DNA from: Crossaster papposus
Lineage: Eukaryota > Echinodermata > Asteroidea > Velatida > Solasteridae
NCBI GenBank assembly: GCA_037893245.1
Contig: JBAIAA010000743.1
Span: forward strand, 186,001-250,000
Length of the DNA stretch: 64,000 bases
Direction of reading: 5' to 3'
Below, one piece after another: positions 12,467 through 24,287 of the stretch. Below the pieces are notes generated by a model. It worked only from the letters and a program-made list of their open reading frames with translations, ran no database searches and was not told the origin of the DNA. A program made the position numbers and the translations under genes. The first letter of the stretch is position 1; the number at the start of each line of letters is the position of its first letter.

Positions 12467-15351
12467 TGGTCGACACGGGTTACCCCATGGTCGTTCGTTT
12501 AGCTCTGACGTCATACTCGGGGCTCACTCGGGTCACCCACCACATACTCTACTCGAGAAGCAGAGTCACTGGTGGAAGACGCCCCACGCATGCGTTGTTT
12601 ATTCCAAGCAACAGACAACAAAATGAATATGGAGGCCGGGTTGCGGATAACTTCAAGTCAGGGCTAAACAAATAAATTACTTTATCAAAAGTCTAAACAG
12701 TTATCAACTGAGCTCATTGCGACCTTAGAAGCTGTTATTCAACTCCGACTTAGTATTGCTTGTTTGCGATTAACGGAAAAACAGTAAATTTGAAGGTAAA
12801 CCTCAGTCCGCAAATGGCGTTTTGTCAATGGCTACGGCTGCGGCTACGAATATCACGTGAGGATTGTGATGACCCGCGTTTGAGCGTTCGGTTAACACGG
12901 CTCTTTACAGGCTAACCCGTGTTTTACCTTTTCGGGAAATGTCTCCTGCTCTAGTCACGTGAGGGGGAGGGGGAACCAGGACAAAACCCCAGGAAAAATC
13001 TAACCGCACGGCGCGACCACAATACACCTGTTGCTCTTTGAAAACCACGACCAATGCAATGTGTGTGAGGGCTAAGGGGGATATACTTCAGGATTTTGCA
13101 AAACCACGGCCATGTCTCCAACGTCGACCTCAGGTTCAAACTTTCACTGCCCTATAAAATAACTCGGTGCAGTTCTAAGTTTTAAATATTTTCGTCGCTG
13201 TTTTTTTTTTAGATAGCGCACGCTCATTGGCGTTCGCAAAAAAAAGGTCACTTTAAAAAAACTTTGATTTAGCCCCTCCCTGGCTCCAATTCACACCACT
13301 GTCTCTGCTTCAAGGGAAATCGGCTGACTAATTGCTTGCTATTTTCCCCTCTGTATATCCGCTATACCACCATCGTCTCCTTTTAATAATCATCTTTGGC
13401 CGCATGCCGTAAAAACACTCAGTCTTTCGTGCCAGCCCCGAATTAACAATCATCAATAACTCTCCAAGTTTTACTTCTTCGCCTGCAAGACATATACCCC
13501 ACATCCATTTGGCAGTCCCGTGGACACACCGTTTCTTAAAGAAGAAAAAAGGGGCTAAGTTAATAACACCGCCAGTAGTGAGAGAGTAAGGGAGAGAGAA
13601 AAAAAGCTGACACACGAAGCCCAAGCAGCAAAAAAAAGTGTGCCCCGCGACATGCGCGCCGCCGCGCGGCGCGGCCGGCCGGCCGTTCATAAGTTCGTGA
13701 TGGATCGAACACATCTCGCGATCTCGTGTATCAAAACCCGCCTAATTTCGCAAGACATTGCAGTTAACTCACCACTAAGTGAATTCTGGACTATTTAATT
13801 ATCCGATCCATCTTTTGGGCTGGGGGTTCATAAATGCACATCCGTCGGGGTGGTGGTGGAGTAATGGGGAAGATAGGCCCGAATATGTGTCGCTTGATTA
13901 AAGTGGGAAAAGTAGGCAATACAAATTCGTTTTGTCTTTAGCACTGTTCCACTTAAAATTAGTGACGCAAGTGGGCTTTGCATTAAATATAGGGAGTAAC
14001 ATAAACATGGGGTGAGATAATCAGTACACAAAAAAAAGACCTGCGTCAGCTGTCATATCAAATTTGGATAATAAAATGTGTTCTTTTAAAGAAACCAATG
14101 TACATCAACCAACCAATATTGGAGACCCGTAATGTGCTTAATTCGCTCGACAGCACGCGAAAACCAGGGTCCGGTTTTTACGGAGCAGAGGAACCTGATG
14201 CTAAGTACGGATAGACTCTGCCGAGCCAACGCAGGTTACCAGCCACAATGATAGACAATGAATACTGCACTTGGCTGGTTCTCAGGTTGCAATTGTGCTT
14301 AGCACAATAATTGTGCTAAGCTGCAAACATTTGTTTTTTTTAAATCCCTTCTCTGAAGTTCCGTGAAGTTTAGCTTCAAGTAACTGACCCAATAGCTATA
14401 GTGATGCAACGTGCCTCTTCAGCAATTTTTTTGTAATTGTATTTTGCACGCCCTTAATTCTACACAAACGTAACCATACCAACACAAACTTGCTGCATTT
14501 CTATAGAAAGAAAATACACATGGACTATATGCAGCCAGAGTTCTTAAAATCAAGGCAGAATCATTACTTGGAATATCCTTTGACATTTAGATCAACTATA
14601 CTGAGGTAATTGCACGTTGCATTTTCATAACAAGACTACATGAGATGGCGATTTTAATTCCCCCTTTTAAGCTGTGACACTATAACACATGCTGAAGTAA
14701 CTATGTCAAAAAGACAGCGATTCAGTTTTGCCCATGCCGTTTCGATTTAGTGCATCACGTAAAAGGAGGGACACATCTCGCTGTATTTTCATTCTTCCGT
14801 TAATACGGGCCTCTGGTTTCCCCTCCTGGGAATCGCTTCGTTAAACCTCAATTTCCGAACAATTTTGTGGCACGGAACCTCGCATCATGAAATTTAATGA
14901 TTCACGAAAAAGAAAGAGAGAACTTAAAAACAAAATCCCTGAAAATATCATACCTATTAAAAAAAAAATGTTCTTATTGATACGGGCGGGTATTTCTTTG
15001 AACATAAATCATCGAGTCTATAATAAGCGGGATAAAAAAACCGGCACATGAGATGCGTGACTCATATTAAATTTCGTCCCCGTCAAATCAAAACTTTAAT
15101 ACAATTAAACATTCCCTCCCCAACGCAAGCTGACATATCTTACCAACAAAGTATGTCCCCGGAGATATTTGACAAATACTGCGATGATTGAAAGAGATAT
15201 TTTGGCCTTTCTTTAAGTTTATGCTATATGTTGAACACTAACATTCAGCAATCGTGCAGTATTTATCACTGTCGGGAATTTGTTCGCAATTTTATTTTTT
15301 GATACAATGCGAACGCGTGTATAAACTAGGACTCACTCAAAACTAAACCAA
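12467..15351. other. Gene-less stretch
   Basis: No exon is recognised. A strongly GC palindromic patch lies at about 13653-13684 (GCGCCGCCGCGCGGCGC followed by GGCCGGCCGGCC). The 128-codon minus frame at 13328-13714 reads into it and shows no domain. A degenerate inverted segment around GTGCTTAGCACAATAATTGTGCTAAG (14295-14320) may be a worn relative of the GGCCAATTTCAT elements. Confidence 0.5.
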
Positions 15352-15774
15352 TGTAGCGGTTCTTGTTGTGTTTTTTGAGGCATGTGCCCTTACCCGGTTT
15401 TCCCTTCAACCCATAAGAAAATTTGTCGAAGAAAAAAAAAAAACGTTAACGATAGTCGGATTCGAACCACAGACCTTTCGAACCATTGCTCTCCTCTCAA
15501 CCAACTATATGCTATTGGCAAGTTGGTTGGGGAAGCCGTTCTTCATAAGTTCACCCTATAACCCTGCCAAATCCAGCACAGTGCATCTGTGGTGACTGCT
15601 TGACCTTGCTGGACTCTGCACACAAGTCAATGTGACAAAGTATGCAATCTGTTGCGTCTGGCAGAGTTTCTAGCCAAAATACCCTGGAGGGTTAGGGTTG
15701 TATATGAGTTGCCAATGCTCTTTCTCATACACGCACCACCCAGCTCCTGAAAATAAATATCGCGAACCGCTACA
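15352..15774 (-). mobile_element. TIR-ended element with tRNA-like Pol III promoter
   Basis: The ends are 11-bp perfect inverted repeats, TGTAGCGGTTC (15352-15362) and GAACCGCTACA (15764-15774). On the minus strand, an A-box-like TAGTTGGTTGAGAGG (15493-15507) precedes a perfect B-box GGTTCGAATCC (15458-15468) by about 25 bp, the arrangement of a tRNA-derived SINE head. An A-rich run lies downstream at 15430-15441. A second copy of the left part is at 35637-35850. This is not a functional tRNA gene, because no acceptor-stem pairing was found. It is either a tRNA-derived SINE inserted in a MITE or a composite family. Which one is not settled here. Confidence 0.6.
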
Positions 15775-16052
15775 CCGGTTAGTATTAAGTGTCTTCCTAT
15801 AAACTACAGCTAGTTGCATAAACTTCACGCAGACTAAAAGCGAATCGTCCAATCGAAGTACTGAATGTTAATCACGTGAGACAGATATAGCAAGAACGAG
15901 TGCTGCGATTTGTGGACAACTTTTCACCAATCAGCAAACGGGAAACGATGGCATAGTGCATACTGAGGAAGCTAACCGTATAATTCCCAAACAAATGTAT
16001 TTGGAAAAGTTGTATACCAAAGGCGAAAGAGATTTTACAGTATGGACAGACA

Positions 16053-16184
16053 CCAGGGCTGCATTCCACTCACACGAACAATTATTGCAAACGTTCGCCA
16101 ACGTTCGTGGTTGTGTTCGAACATTGTTCGCGTATAGTTGACAAACGTTGTGGTAACGTTTGCGTGAGAGGAATGCGCCTCTGG
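16053..16184. mobile_element. 132-bp MITE with imperfect TIRs
   Basis: The left end CCAGGGCTGCATTCCACTCA and the right end TGAGAGGAATGCGCCTCTGG are imperfect inverted repeats. The interior repeats AACGTTCG and AACGTTTG in both orientations, so most of the element can fold on itself. No coding capacity and no convincing target-site duplication were seen. Confidence 0.6.
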
Positions 16185-18535
16185 AGGTGTACAAAAAATG
16201 ATAAAAAACACCATCTGCAAACTGATAATGTTCGCAGAGGCCTTTACCGATGGAAGATATTATACTCACACCTACCATCCAGGTCACACATTGTGAAGAT
16301 GGCGGGCAAAATAACCGAGTTTCACTGTGGCCACTTTATTTTGAAGAATGCGACCTGTCGCTTATGATACAGAGACCGAGCGGGTAAAGACAGCGCACTG
16401 AATTCGCAATACTTGCTACGTTCCATCACTGTCCAGGCGTAGAGTGCTCCTACACAAAATTGCCATTTGCCCCGTGACAGCTCCATTATATTTTAACAAA
16501 ACGCCGTGATTTTGGTTTTTAATACATTTAACACTTTGGGTGAAAGTCCTGGCAGGTTGGGCGCGAGCGGAAGTTTTCCCGAGCGAACCGGCGATGGATC
16601 GAAGGCATTAGAATTATTCTCTCGTTCTTTTCTTCTTTGGAAGGAGAGAATGAGGTGTGAGGAAGAAGTTGAGGTTGTTATAGCTCGTGTGCCGTACATC
16701 AGACGTGATCCCAGGACGGGCTGTCAACTTCTGAACTTTGAATGCCAGTATCCACGAACAACAAGCGAATATAGGTTGTCTGTTACACCGCGAAGGGTGA
16801 CAGTTCGAGGTCTACATACAACCACAAAGTACCAGTCACCCAAAACTGACAACTCGGCGGTCGCTCTTTAACATCTGAAATGCTAGAACCATGATTTCAA
16901 CCTCGTCTGGATAAACTTTTTTTCTTTCCATTAACTCCCTGTCAAGTTTCCGAATCCTGCACCGACGAGTGGAGCCTGGCAAAATAAAATATTTAAAAAA
17001 AAAACACCACAAGCTGCGCAGAGTTTGCAAATCCTTCCATTATATGGTATAGGCTATACGGAAAGTGACAAATCGCAAATTGGATTTGCGCTCGTCCATT
17101 TGGCGCCAATCTCAAGCTTTCCTGAGAATTGGCACACACCAAAAACTTCAACCTGCTTTACAAAAGTGGACGTGAAAGACTGATTCTAAATTAGTAAACA
17201 AAAATATAAATAACTAATTGTCTCGTTACATTTGGAGAGGCGAAAATACGGACGCAGCAAGAATGAAGCACGTACATGTAGGCCTATACCTATACGCACG
17301 TACGTATATATATTGGAATGGGTATGAAGTCGCATACATGTTTGCGTTGAACAGTTTTAGGTCAAATGATTCAAAAAACGGCATTGGAAATTCAAGCCTG
17401 GGGCGGCCTTTTGAAGAATCCATGTTTTTGATGTGAGACCCGATGTTTGTGGGTTAAGTCTGCAAACAAAGTTATTATCTGTTCTCTAGTCCCTACGCCT
17501 CAGATCTCCACTTACTCTACGACTAGGGATGAGTCTGATCCCGCGGCAATTTTTCCCCTACCCTCTCGTAGTTTTCCCCTACTCCCTTTTTCCTGACTTT
17601 GCCATCTGTTACTTCTTTCTGTTAGTGTTAAATCCTTCTTCTCCAAGTTGGCTTTTCCTTCCTTCGTTTCCCCTCTCACAGTCACCCCCGTCTAAATCTG
17701 GTCAGCTTGGCTTATTATGATCTCCGAAAAGAAACAAAATTGCAGAATGTGTATGAACGGGTAGTCTAATTCCTTTGGCGTTATTTTGGATGTGGATAAA
17801 GGGACGGTAATCCGTCGCCGCGCTCTCTCGCGCGGTGGGGGGATAGCAAGACAATCAACAAGCAAAATACATTTGCTTTTTAGGTGTCAATATTGTTATG
17901 GATCGCGAGCCTGTGGCAACAAGTTATACCGGGATTAATTAACAGTCATGACATTATGCTGAGGCCTGTTTTTGTAAACTTTCTAGGATTATGTTTTCAT
18001 GGGCTTTGAAAAGAAAATTCTCATTTAAAAAAAGAAAATCTGTCGTCATTTGTTTTTTTACAATGAAAAAACAACAGTACGATTTAAAAATTATCTGTGG
18101 TGCGGAAAAAGTTTGGAATCAGTGTATTTTTTTTTTTTAAAGGTATCGTCTATCGGGGTAACATTACCAAAGTGAATCGTTACCTAACGCGAGAAATAGC
18201 ATCTAAGTAAAAACACAAAGTCATATCAAACTAAAATGGTTAGAGCTTTAAAATCAGTTGTACCAGCTAGGGGCCTGCACGCTGATAATGGCCTGAACCG
18301 AAGGCTGTGGTCATTGTTATCGTCAAGGCCCGAGATCGTTGTTTTAGGCCGGCCAAACACATTTATTATAATTCGTATATATATATAGGCTATCAGTACA
18401 AAAACTTATTGGATATTTTTAACATTTTAAGATTTTCCACTGGTTTTGTTCAACAATTTTACCTCGTGTTTTAAGGAGCATCCCTCTTTATGCTTATGGT
18501 ACGTGCGTCGCGAGCGGTTCTACTAAAACTAATCT
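16185..18535. other. Gene-less stretch
   Basis: The plus frame 16506-16871 (121 codons) is the longest. It has no recognisable domain and no flanking splice pattern I trust. A pyrimidine-rich segment lies at 17550-17700. No repeat family was recognised. Confidence 0.5.
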
Positions 18536-18777
18536 GGGGCCAATTTCATAGAGCTGCTTAAGCACAACATTTTGCTTAAGCACAAAAACGCTTGCTTGGT
18601 GAATCATGTTAGGAGCCAAAATTCCACGTGATCGTTATGCTAAGCTAACAACAGCTAAATACCAATCACAAATAATATACATCACATGGAGTTGTTGCTG
18701 GTAAGCTGGTTTTACTAAGCAAGAATGTTTTTTGCTTAGGCAATTTGTATGCTTAAGCAGCTCTATGAAATTGGCCC
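18536..18777. mobile_element. GGCCAATTTCAT-type MITE, copy 1
   Basis: The ends GGGCCAATTTCATAGAGCTG and CAGCTCTATGAAATTGGCCC are perfect inverted repeats and extend inward with TTAAGCAC and GCTTAAGC motifs. The element is 242 bp with no coding capacity. It belongs to a family with further copies at 23232, 32689, 54674 and 62028. Near-perfect ends make this the youngest-looking copy. The target-site duplication is unclear. Confidence 0.8.
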
Positions 18778-21700
18778 GTGGTTATATGGAGATTCACGCG
18801 CGCGTTGCGCGTACTGTGCGATGTGGTGTGAGTGTGACGCAAAAAGCAGCGGCGCCGGTGTAGTGTGAGTTTGGGACTATGAAATACGGACTCATTAGTG
18901 ATACTTCGTCTTATCAAATATTTGGAACAAACCGAGGTAGTTAGATCAATTAAATTGATGGAATAACAGAGTAAATCTAATAAACACGCGGAAAGGTATT
19001 GGTGTTTGTAATACTGTATAGGCTAAGTGAAATCTATACGCTTAATAGATACACTGGGTTAATATCGCCTCGAGATATTGAAAATCATATTCAGCGACGC
19101 GAAAGGTTATAAGCCGTGTATAATATAGCCAGGTCGATTTCGTCCCAGTAAAGTCTGTGGGATTTGTGTAACAAATTCTTCATCAAGTTGCCGCTGATAA
19201 TACTTCTCCCCCAGCTCCCCTCGCTAGCGGTATATCCACGGTTTAGCTTTCCTCCATCAACCGAGTTGCCTGCATTGCCTCGAGCACAAATTCACATTCA
19301 TACAAAACACATATCTAACAAAAAGATAAGGAAAGAGTTGTTTTGAAAAAAATAGCCCAAATTGGAACTGTTTTTACCCAGGTCCGTTGTCCATTCCGCG
19401 GGATTGTAGCTTCATGCATGTCAACAGGGCGAGATGGATCAACTGCGGAAGCGACCGTGGCAGCTATCATCCGTTTCGTCATGTCTTCCCATTTTATGAA
19501 ATCAATTTTACATATGACTCGCCGGTTCGTGCGCAGCATTTAATAACACACCCAATCTTACCTGTTACAACTTATACAAGTAATAAAGTGACCTGATTTT
19601 TTATATTTTACTGTAGGATTTCATACGGTGTGTGTAGTTCTTCCCTGTCCCTCCTTCTTCCGTTTTCGATGATGGATGACGCGAATAGACATCTGGACGC
19701 GTTATGAAATATACATGCGCGGGAGTATTGGAGTGGTTTGTTTTTTAATCGCCACCGACGCTCCGGTGAAATTAGATCGCCTTTTTCTCCAGCGGAAAGG
19801 GCGCGCGTGTGTGACGGGTTGGCAACCCGTACATGTACGGCCGGCAGGGAGTGCGCGGTCGTATATCGTGTGATGAAAGGGTAAAAAATGTCACTGACAG
19901 CGGATTGTGAAACGGATGACGATTTAGCCGTAGAACTGTCAGAAAATGATGACGGACCATGTTCTAGATGGTGGGGCCACGCACGAACTCACCGCTGAAA
20001 AATCAATCGAATTGCTAAAAACAACAACCAAGAAATATTATTTTCCACCTCTAATTGCAATGTCAGTCGGTCCCCGACACGCGGTATTTAGACCTGACTA
20101 GGTCACGTTTAGATATAAAATGTGAATTTCTTTGCACGAGAAACGTAAGGAAAACTGCCAAAAGTCCTGGCAACTAAACGTGTTTTTTTTTAATCCAGGG
20201 ACAATTTCTCTTGCTTTTATAAAACTAGGAAGCGTCTATACGGCAATATAAGTTACCCAGTTTCCCTTTACAGAAAACTTTTGACGGCGCCGAAAAAAAC
20301 GACACAGAAACGACAAAACAATAAAACAAATATAACTAATACACTCGTGAAATACCATCACGGTCTTCTAATTGTAAAGATTTAGACTTGTAAAACTTAA
20401 ATTGTTAAAAATACTCCATCTCAAATCCGATTTGTTAGACTCGTTATACATGAGAAGGAATAATTTCACAGATAATTTAGTGTCAATAATAATTAGTTTA
20501 CAACAAGTAAGTTTATTAACAGTATTTTGGTTGGCTACTTTTTAGATAGCTGCTAAGATGCAACGGCAATTCGAAAACCACAGTACTTTTTGTAGCCCCC
20601 TCAGCCAACCAAAACAATAAATAAATCAAGACACGTGCTGGCCTGATCGTTCAAAATCTAACAGCCCTATACGACTGCCTCGAGCCCATGTGGTATCTGA
20701 ATACACAATAAAACGGGGACGAAAATACCTCTACCACAGGTAAAAATACGGCAATTCACGCTTGAAGTACGGTGCCTATCTCTCGTGCGTACTGATACAG
20801 CGATAATCGGTGTTATGGGTTCAACTGCTACGTCGGTCGGTGTATGTGTACGAGCATGTCCGCTGTGATTAGTCTGGTAAACTGCGTAACGCATCAAGTG
20901 TACGCTCGCCTGTTCAGGATCCATGGTTGACCTATATACGCGGTATAGAAAATTATACTCTTGTTTTTTTGCGGGTGGGGTTAAAAAAGGTACGGGGAGA
21001 AAATAACTTTAAAAGAGCTGCATTTCTAAAAGAACTTTAGAGCAAAGAGGGTATTGCTGGATCACTGAGTGGCGGCCCAAAATGGGCTTGGGCCGGGGCC
21101 GGCCACTCTTCATGTACGGGTCAAGGATGATTTTAGTTTCTCTATTTCCAGAAATGACAAACCGTTCTCGAGGAGACGTGAGGAACTCTGCGAGAAACCA
21201 CGGGGCACTTTACCACGTCTCAATCAGCGAGTATTGAATTCTAATGGGGCTGTTGGCAGTATTCAATTCAACCCACCCGCTCATAGATATTATGCATGCA
21301 TATATTATTGTGTTTTCCCCCCTCGAGTGATACACCAAGATGTTGGTGTTTAGTAATGGAAGGGGAGGGAAAATTTAAGACTAGCGGTCAATGTGGCAAG
21401 GGTATCTGGCGGTAGCTCGTCTTTCACGTATAGCACAATTATTATTGATAGAGGCTCCTATGCAACGAGTTAATTAGATCTGTCAGCGACCCATCAACGG
21501 ATAGGTACCGGTCCCGAGACCGGGTCACGCCGCATAGCCCGCCCGGGCTAACATTTGATGAGCCGCCTCGGGTTTCCACAGTCAATTGTCCGGGATTATC
21601 TTTCTTTTTAAAGATCGCTCGTTTAGTATTTTGCCTGGTTTTGGAACAGGGGCACGGGATATGCCGCGCTTACGTGCCGGGACACTTTATACTGGAAATC

Positions 21701-23094
21701 ATAATTATGTTTTTAATAAAGGAGGTTTTGACTTTTCTCTTTTAGATCAGGGTTACAAGAGCCGTATGTAGTTTGATCTCCGACATCGTCACTACAAGTG
21801 CAACTCTAAGTAGGATCTGATTGACGTTCCATCTAGCGTTCATTACGAGGGTCCTGGTAAAAGTTTGATCGGCCCGGACTATCTGCTATAGTCTGAAAAA
21901 TAGACACGGCCCGTGATGCCATTTTGATGGGGGTGTTTACAAATGCAGTTTACTTCCGGCCAATTACGTCCCCAATTTCGAATTGATAGGAGTAAACGGC
22001 AGCTACAGTCTATAGAGCACAAAGCACAAGAAAGATTCCGGTCGGTGTCGAAACAAGTGGCGAAACATTTTGGTAGTATAGGCCTAAATTATACTGAGTT
22101 GAATACACGGGAAATTGATTTTAACCCATTGATAACAAGTCGCACGGTCCTCCCTTAATTGAATGTATATGTGGTATTTTTTAACATTAAACAGTTTTAC
22201 CAATACCATGCTTTAGCTATCAAAGCTTTTACAAAGTTATCAAGTGTCCAATGTCTCCACATTTAATATTTGCTGGAATGAAGAAAAAGTGCTGTGTTGT
22301 AGTCTGGTTCCCTCATTCTACTTCAGACGAAACTCGGAGCAATAAGAGTTGCAAGGTAATGTCTGGACCGAAGTGACACGAATATATTAACACTGCATGC
22401 TGAGGTGGAACAACAGACTGTTATGAGTACCACAAAACATACGCCATGGAAAGTTGAAGTAAAACACGAGTCAAGCGACACCTATAATTGATTCACATAC
22501 CATGCATATAGGACTATAGAGAAATTTAAACTTTCTGTGCCAAGCAGACTTTTGTGCGCTAAAGACTGGTGCCTTGCCTTGAAAGATGAAACCTCTGTGA
22601 TTCTAATGCGACAGGAAAAAGGGGGCTACACAAACCAGCCCCGCGAGTTGAACAAAACAACGTGTCCAGTCGATCGGTCAAATTTTAAGGGAAAAAACAC
22701 AGTCAACATTGCAAATAAACACGACAGTTGTCACTTCAACCGTCGGGTGTTTTGAGGTCGATCGCTAATGCTTCCTTGTGTTCTAGATGACAGCATGAAG
22801 ATTTCAGTGAAGTAAATATAACCTTATTCCTGGCTTCCAACCTCGAAAGTGATATCAAGTTATTATTACCTGTATCAATGTGGCCGAAATAATAGCAAAA
22901 ATACAAGTTCAAAAAGGGTTGCTTAAGACAGATGACAGAAGTCAATAAATGGGGTCTGTTTTATTTCAGAAGACAAAGACGTAACAGTTCTATACAACCA
23001 CCATCAATAACAGGGTCAAGACGAGGGCAACACGGTGTCCCCCCCAAAAAAACAAAAAACAAACAAAACAAAAAAAAAATTTAACGAAAACAAA
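18778..23094. other. Gene-less stretch
   Basis: No exon, RNA gene or recognised repeat. Short overlapping frames at 19315-19596, 19676-19960 and 21069-21353 are not conserved sequences I know. An A-rich segment occupies 23041-23094. Confidence 0.5.
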
Positions 23095-23124
23095 AGCTGT
23101 TTCGGCTGAAATGCCGAAACAGCT
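23095..23124. other. Perfect 12-bp stem hairpin after an A-rich run
   Basis: AGCTGTTTCGGC, a 6-nt loop (TGAAAT), then GCCGAAACAGCT. A-rich sequence lies on both sides. The stem is perfect. It could be the end of an unrecognised mobile element or a chance dyad. Confidence 0.6.
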
Positions 23125-23231
23125 AAAAAAAACACACCTAAAGTGATTAATTTCTCAGATACAGTGTGAAACAATTAGGACAGAAAGGGTACAGCTTGCT
23201 TAGTAATTCGGCATGTTCTGCATCAGATCAA

Positions 23232-23476
23232 GGGCAAGTTTCATGGAGCAGCGAAGCACACAAAAATGCTTACCATGAACATTCTTCCTTGGAAAAAACA
23301 ACTTTATGGTTATACAAACAACATTTTTAAGTAATGTATATTATTTATGAATGGTTTTCAGCTGATTTTTGCTTTGAATGAAAAGCACATGGAGTTTTGC
23401 CTGGTAACCTGTTTTTACCGAGCAACTGTTTGTGCTAAGCAAATGTTAGTGCTTACCAGCTCCATGAAATTGGCCC
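23232..23476. mobile_element. GGCCAATTTCAT-type MITE, copy 2
   Basis: Left end GGGCAAGTTTCATGGAGCAG and right end CAGCTCCATGAAATTGGCCC, with interior GCTTACCATGA, CTGGTAACCTGTTTTTACC and GTGCTAAGC motifs shared with the other copies. The left end is more worn than in copy 1. No coding capacity. Confidence 0.75.
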
Positions 23477-24086
23477 TCTGTTGTGAAGAGCATTATTGTA
23501 AAGAGTGCGAACGCAAGTGCTTCACTGGTACTCATCACGCTATAAAACTGGTAACACTCCCTCCGATTGCACGTATTTTGAAGTAAACGTAAAGCATTGT
23601 GGGTAGGTTTCAAGCGCAACCCGATCAATGCACATGAACTACAACCTCGTTCCCATTATTTGGGTTTGCTATACCTGCAAGTCGCTCTGCATTACTCGTT
23701 TCGTTGCAACAGCTCAAACCCATCTGCGTTGAAAATGCCAGCCTGCGCGCCATTCATGTGTTGCATCTTTCATGTTGACAAGCTGTATACGTGCGCGCGT
23801 AGATTATTGAGTGACAGGTGGGATATCGCAGTAGTCACCCCCTCTTCCTATCGCTTACGACTTCCCTTTCCAAGGTATAGATAACATAAACATCGCACAT
23901 GAAAATGTCACGACCCCTCTGTAACCCCCCCATGGCCTCTTCTCTTTAGCAATAAAGGATGCCTTCTTCACGTTTTAATCTTTCAGAGACAGTTTAGGTA
24001 TACGGATTATATTCATTTCCATGTTTCAAATGAGATTAATTTGTACTCTCAATCTGTGTTAAAAAAAGTTTACTCTGCAGACACAC
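23477..24086. other. Gene-less stretch upstream of the CRE repeats
   Basis: A plus frame of 95 codons at 23597-23884 has no recognised domain. No splice or promoter signature is clear. Confidence 0.45.
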
Positions 24087-24175
24087 TGACGTCATTAGAA
24101 GACACATTAACGTCAAAGACCGTGACGTCATTATGAGAGACATTTACGTCAAAGACCGTGACGTCATTACTTTCT
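24087..24175 (+). promoter_or_regulatory. 36-bp minisatellite of CRE sites (TGACGTCA)
   Basis: Three perfect TGACGTCA palindromes lie at 24087-24094, 24123-24130 and 24159-24166, exactly 36 bp apart. Between them, AACGTCA and TACGTCA half-sites recur at the same position in each unit. TGACGTCA is the consensus site of CREB/ATF bZIP factors in animals. Whether it works here is unknown, as no promoter or gene is visible next to it. The cluster ends about 100 bp before the left end of the 5.6-kb element. Confidence 0.6.
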
Positions 24176-24287
24176 TATTTTCTGAAGGGTTAAAAAATTA
24201 CACAGAATTGTTTTCTTTTTTATGTATTCCGAATAGAAAATAAGAGTGATTTTCATTTTAAATCGGGTAGTCGTTACACTGAAAAAC

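Noticed and set aside
15458-15507. A tRNA gene on the minus strand
   Set aside because: A- and B-box are present, but no acceptor stem or plausible cloverleaf was found, and the sequence is part of a repeated element.
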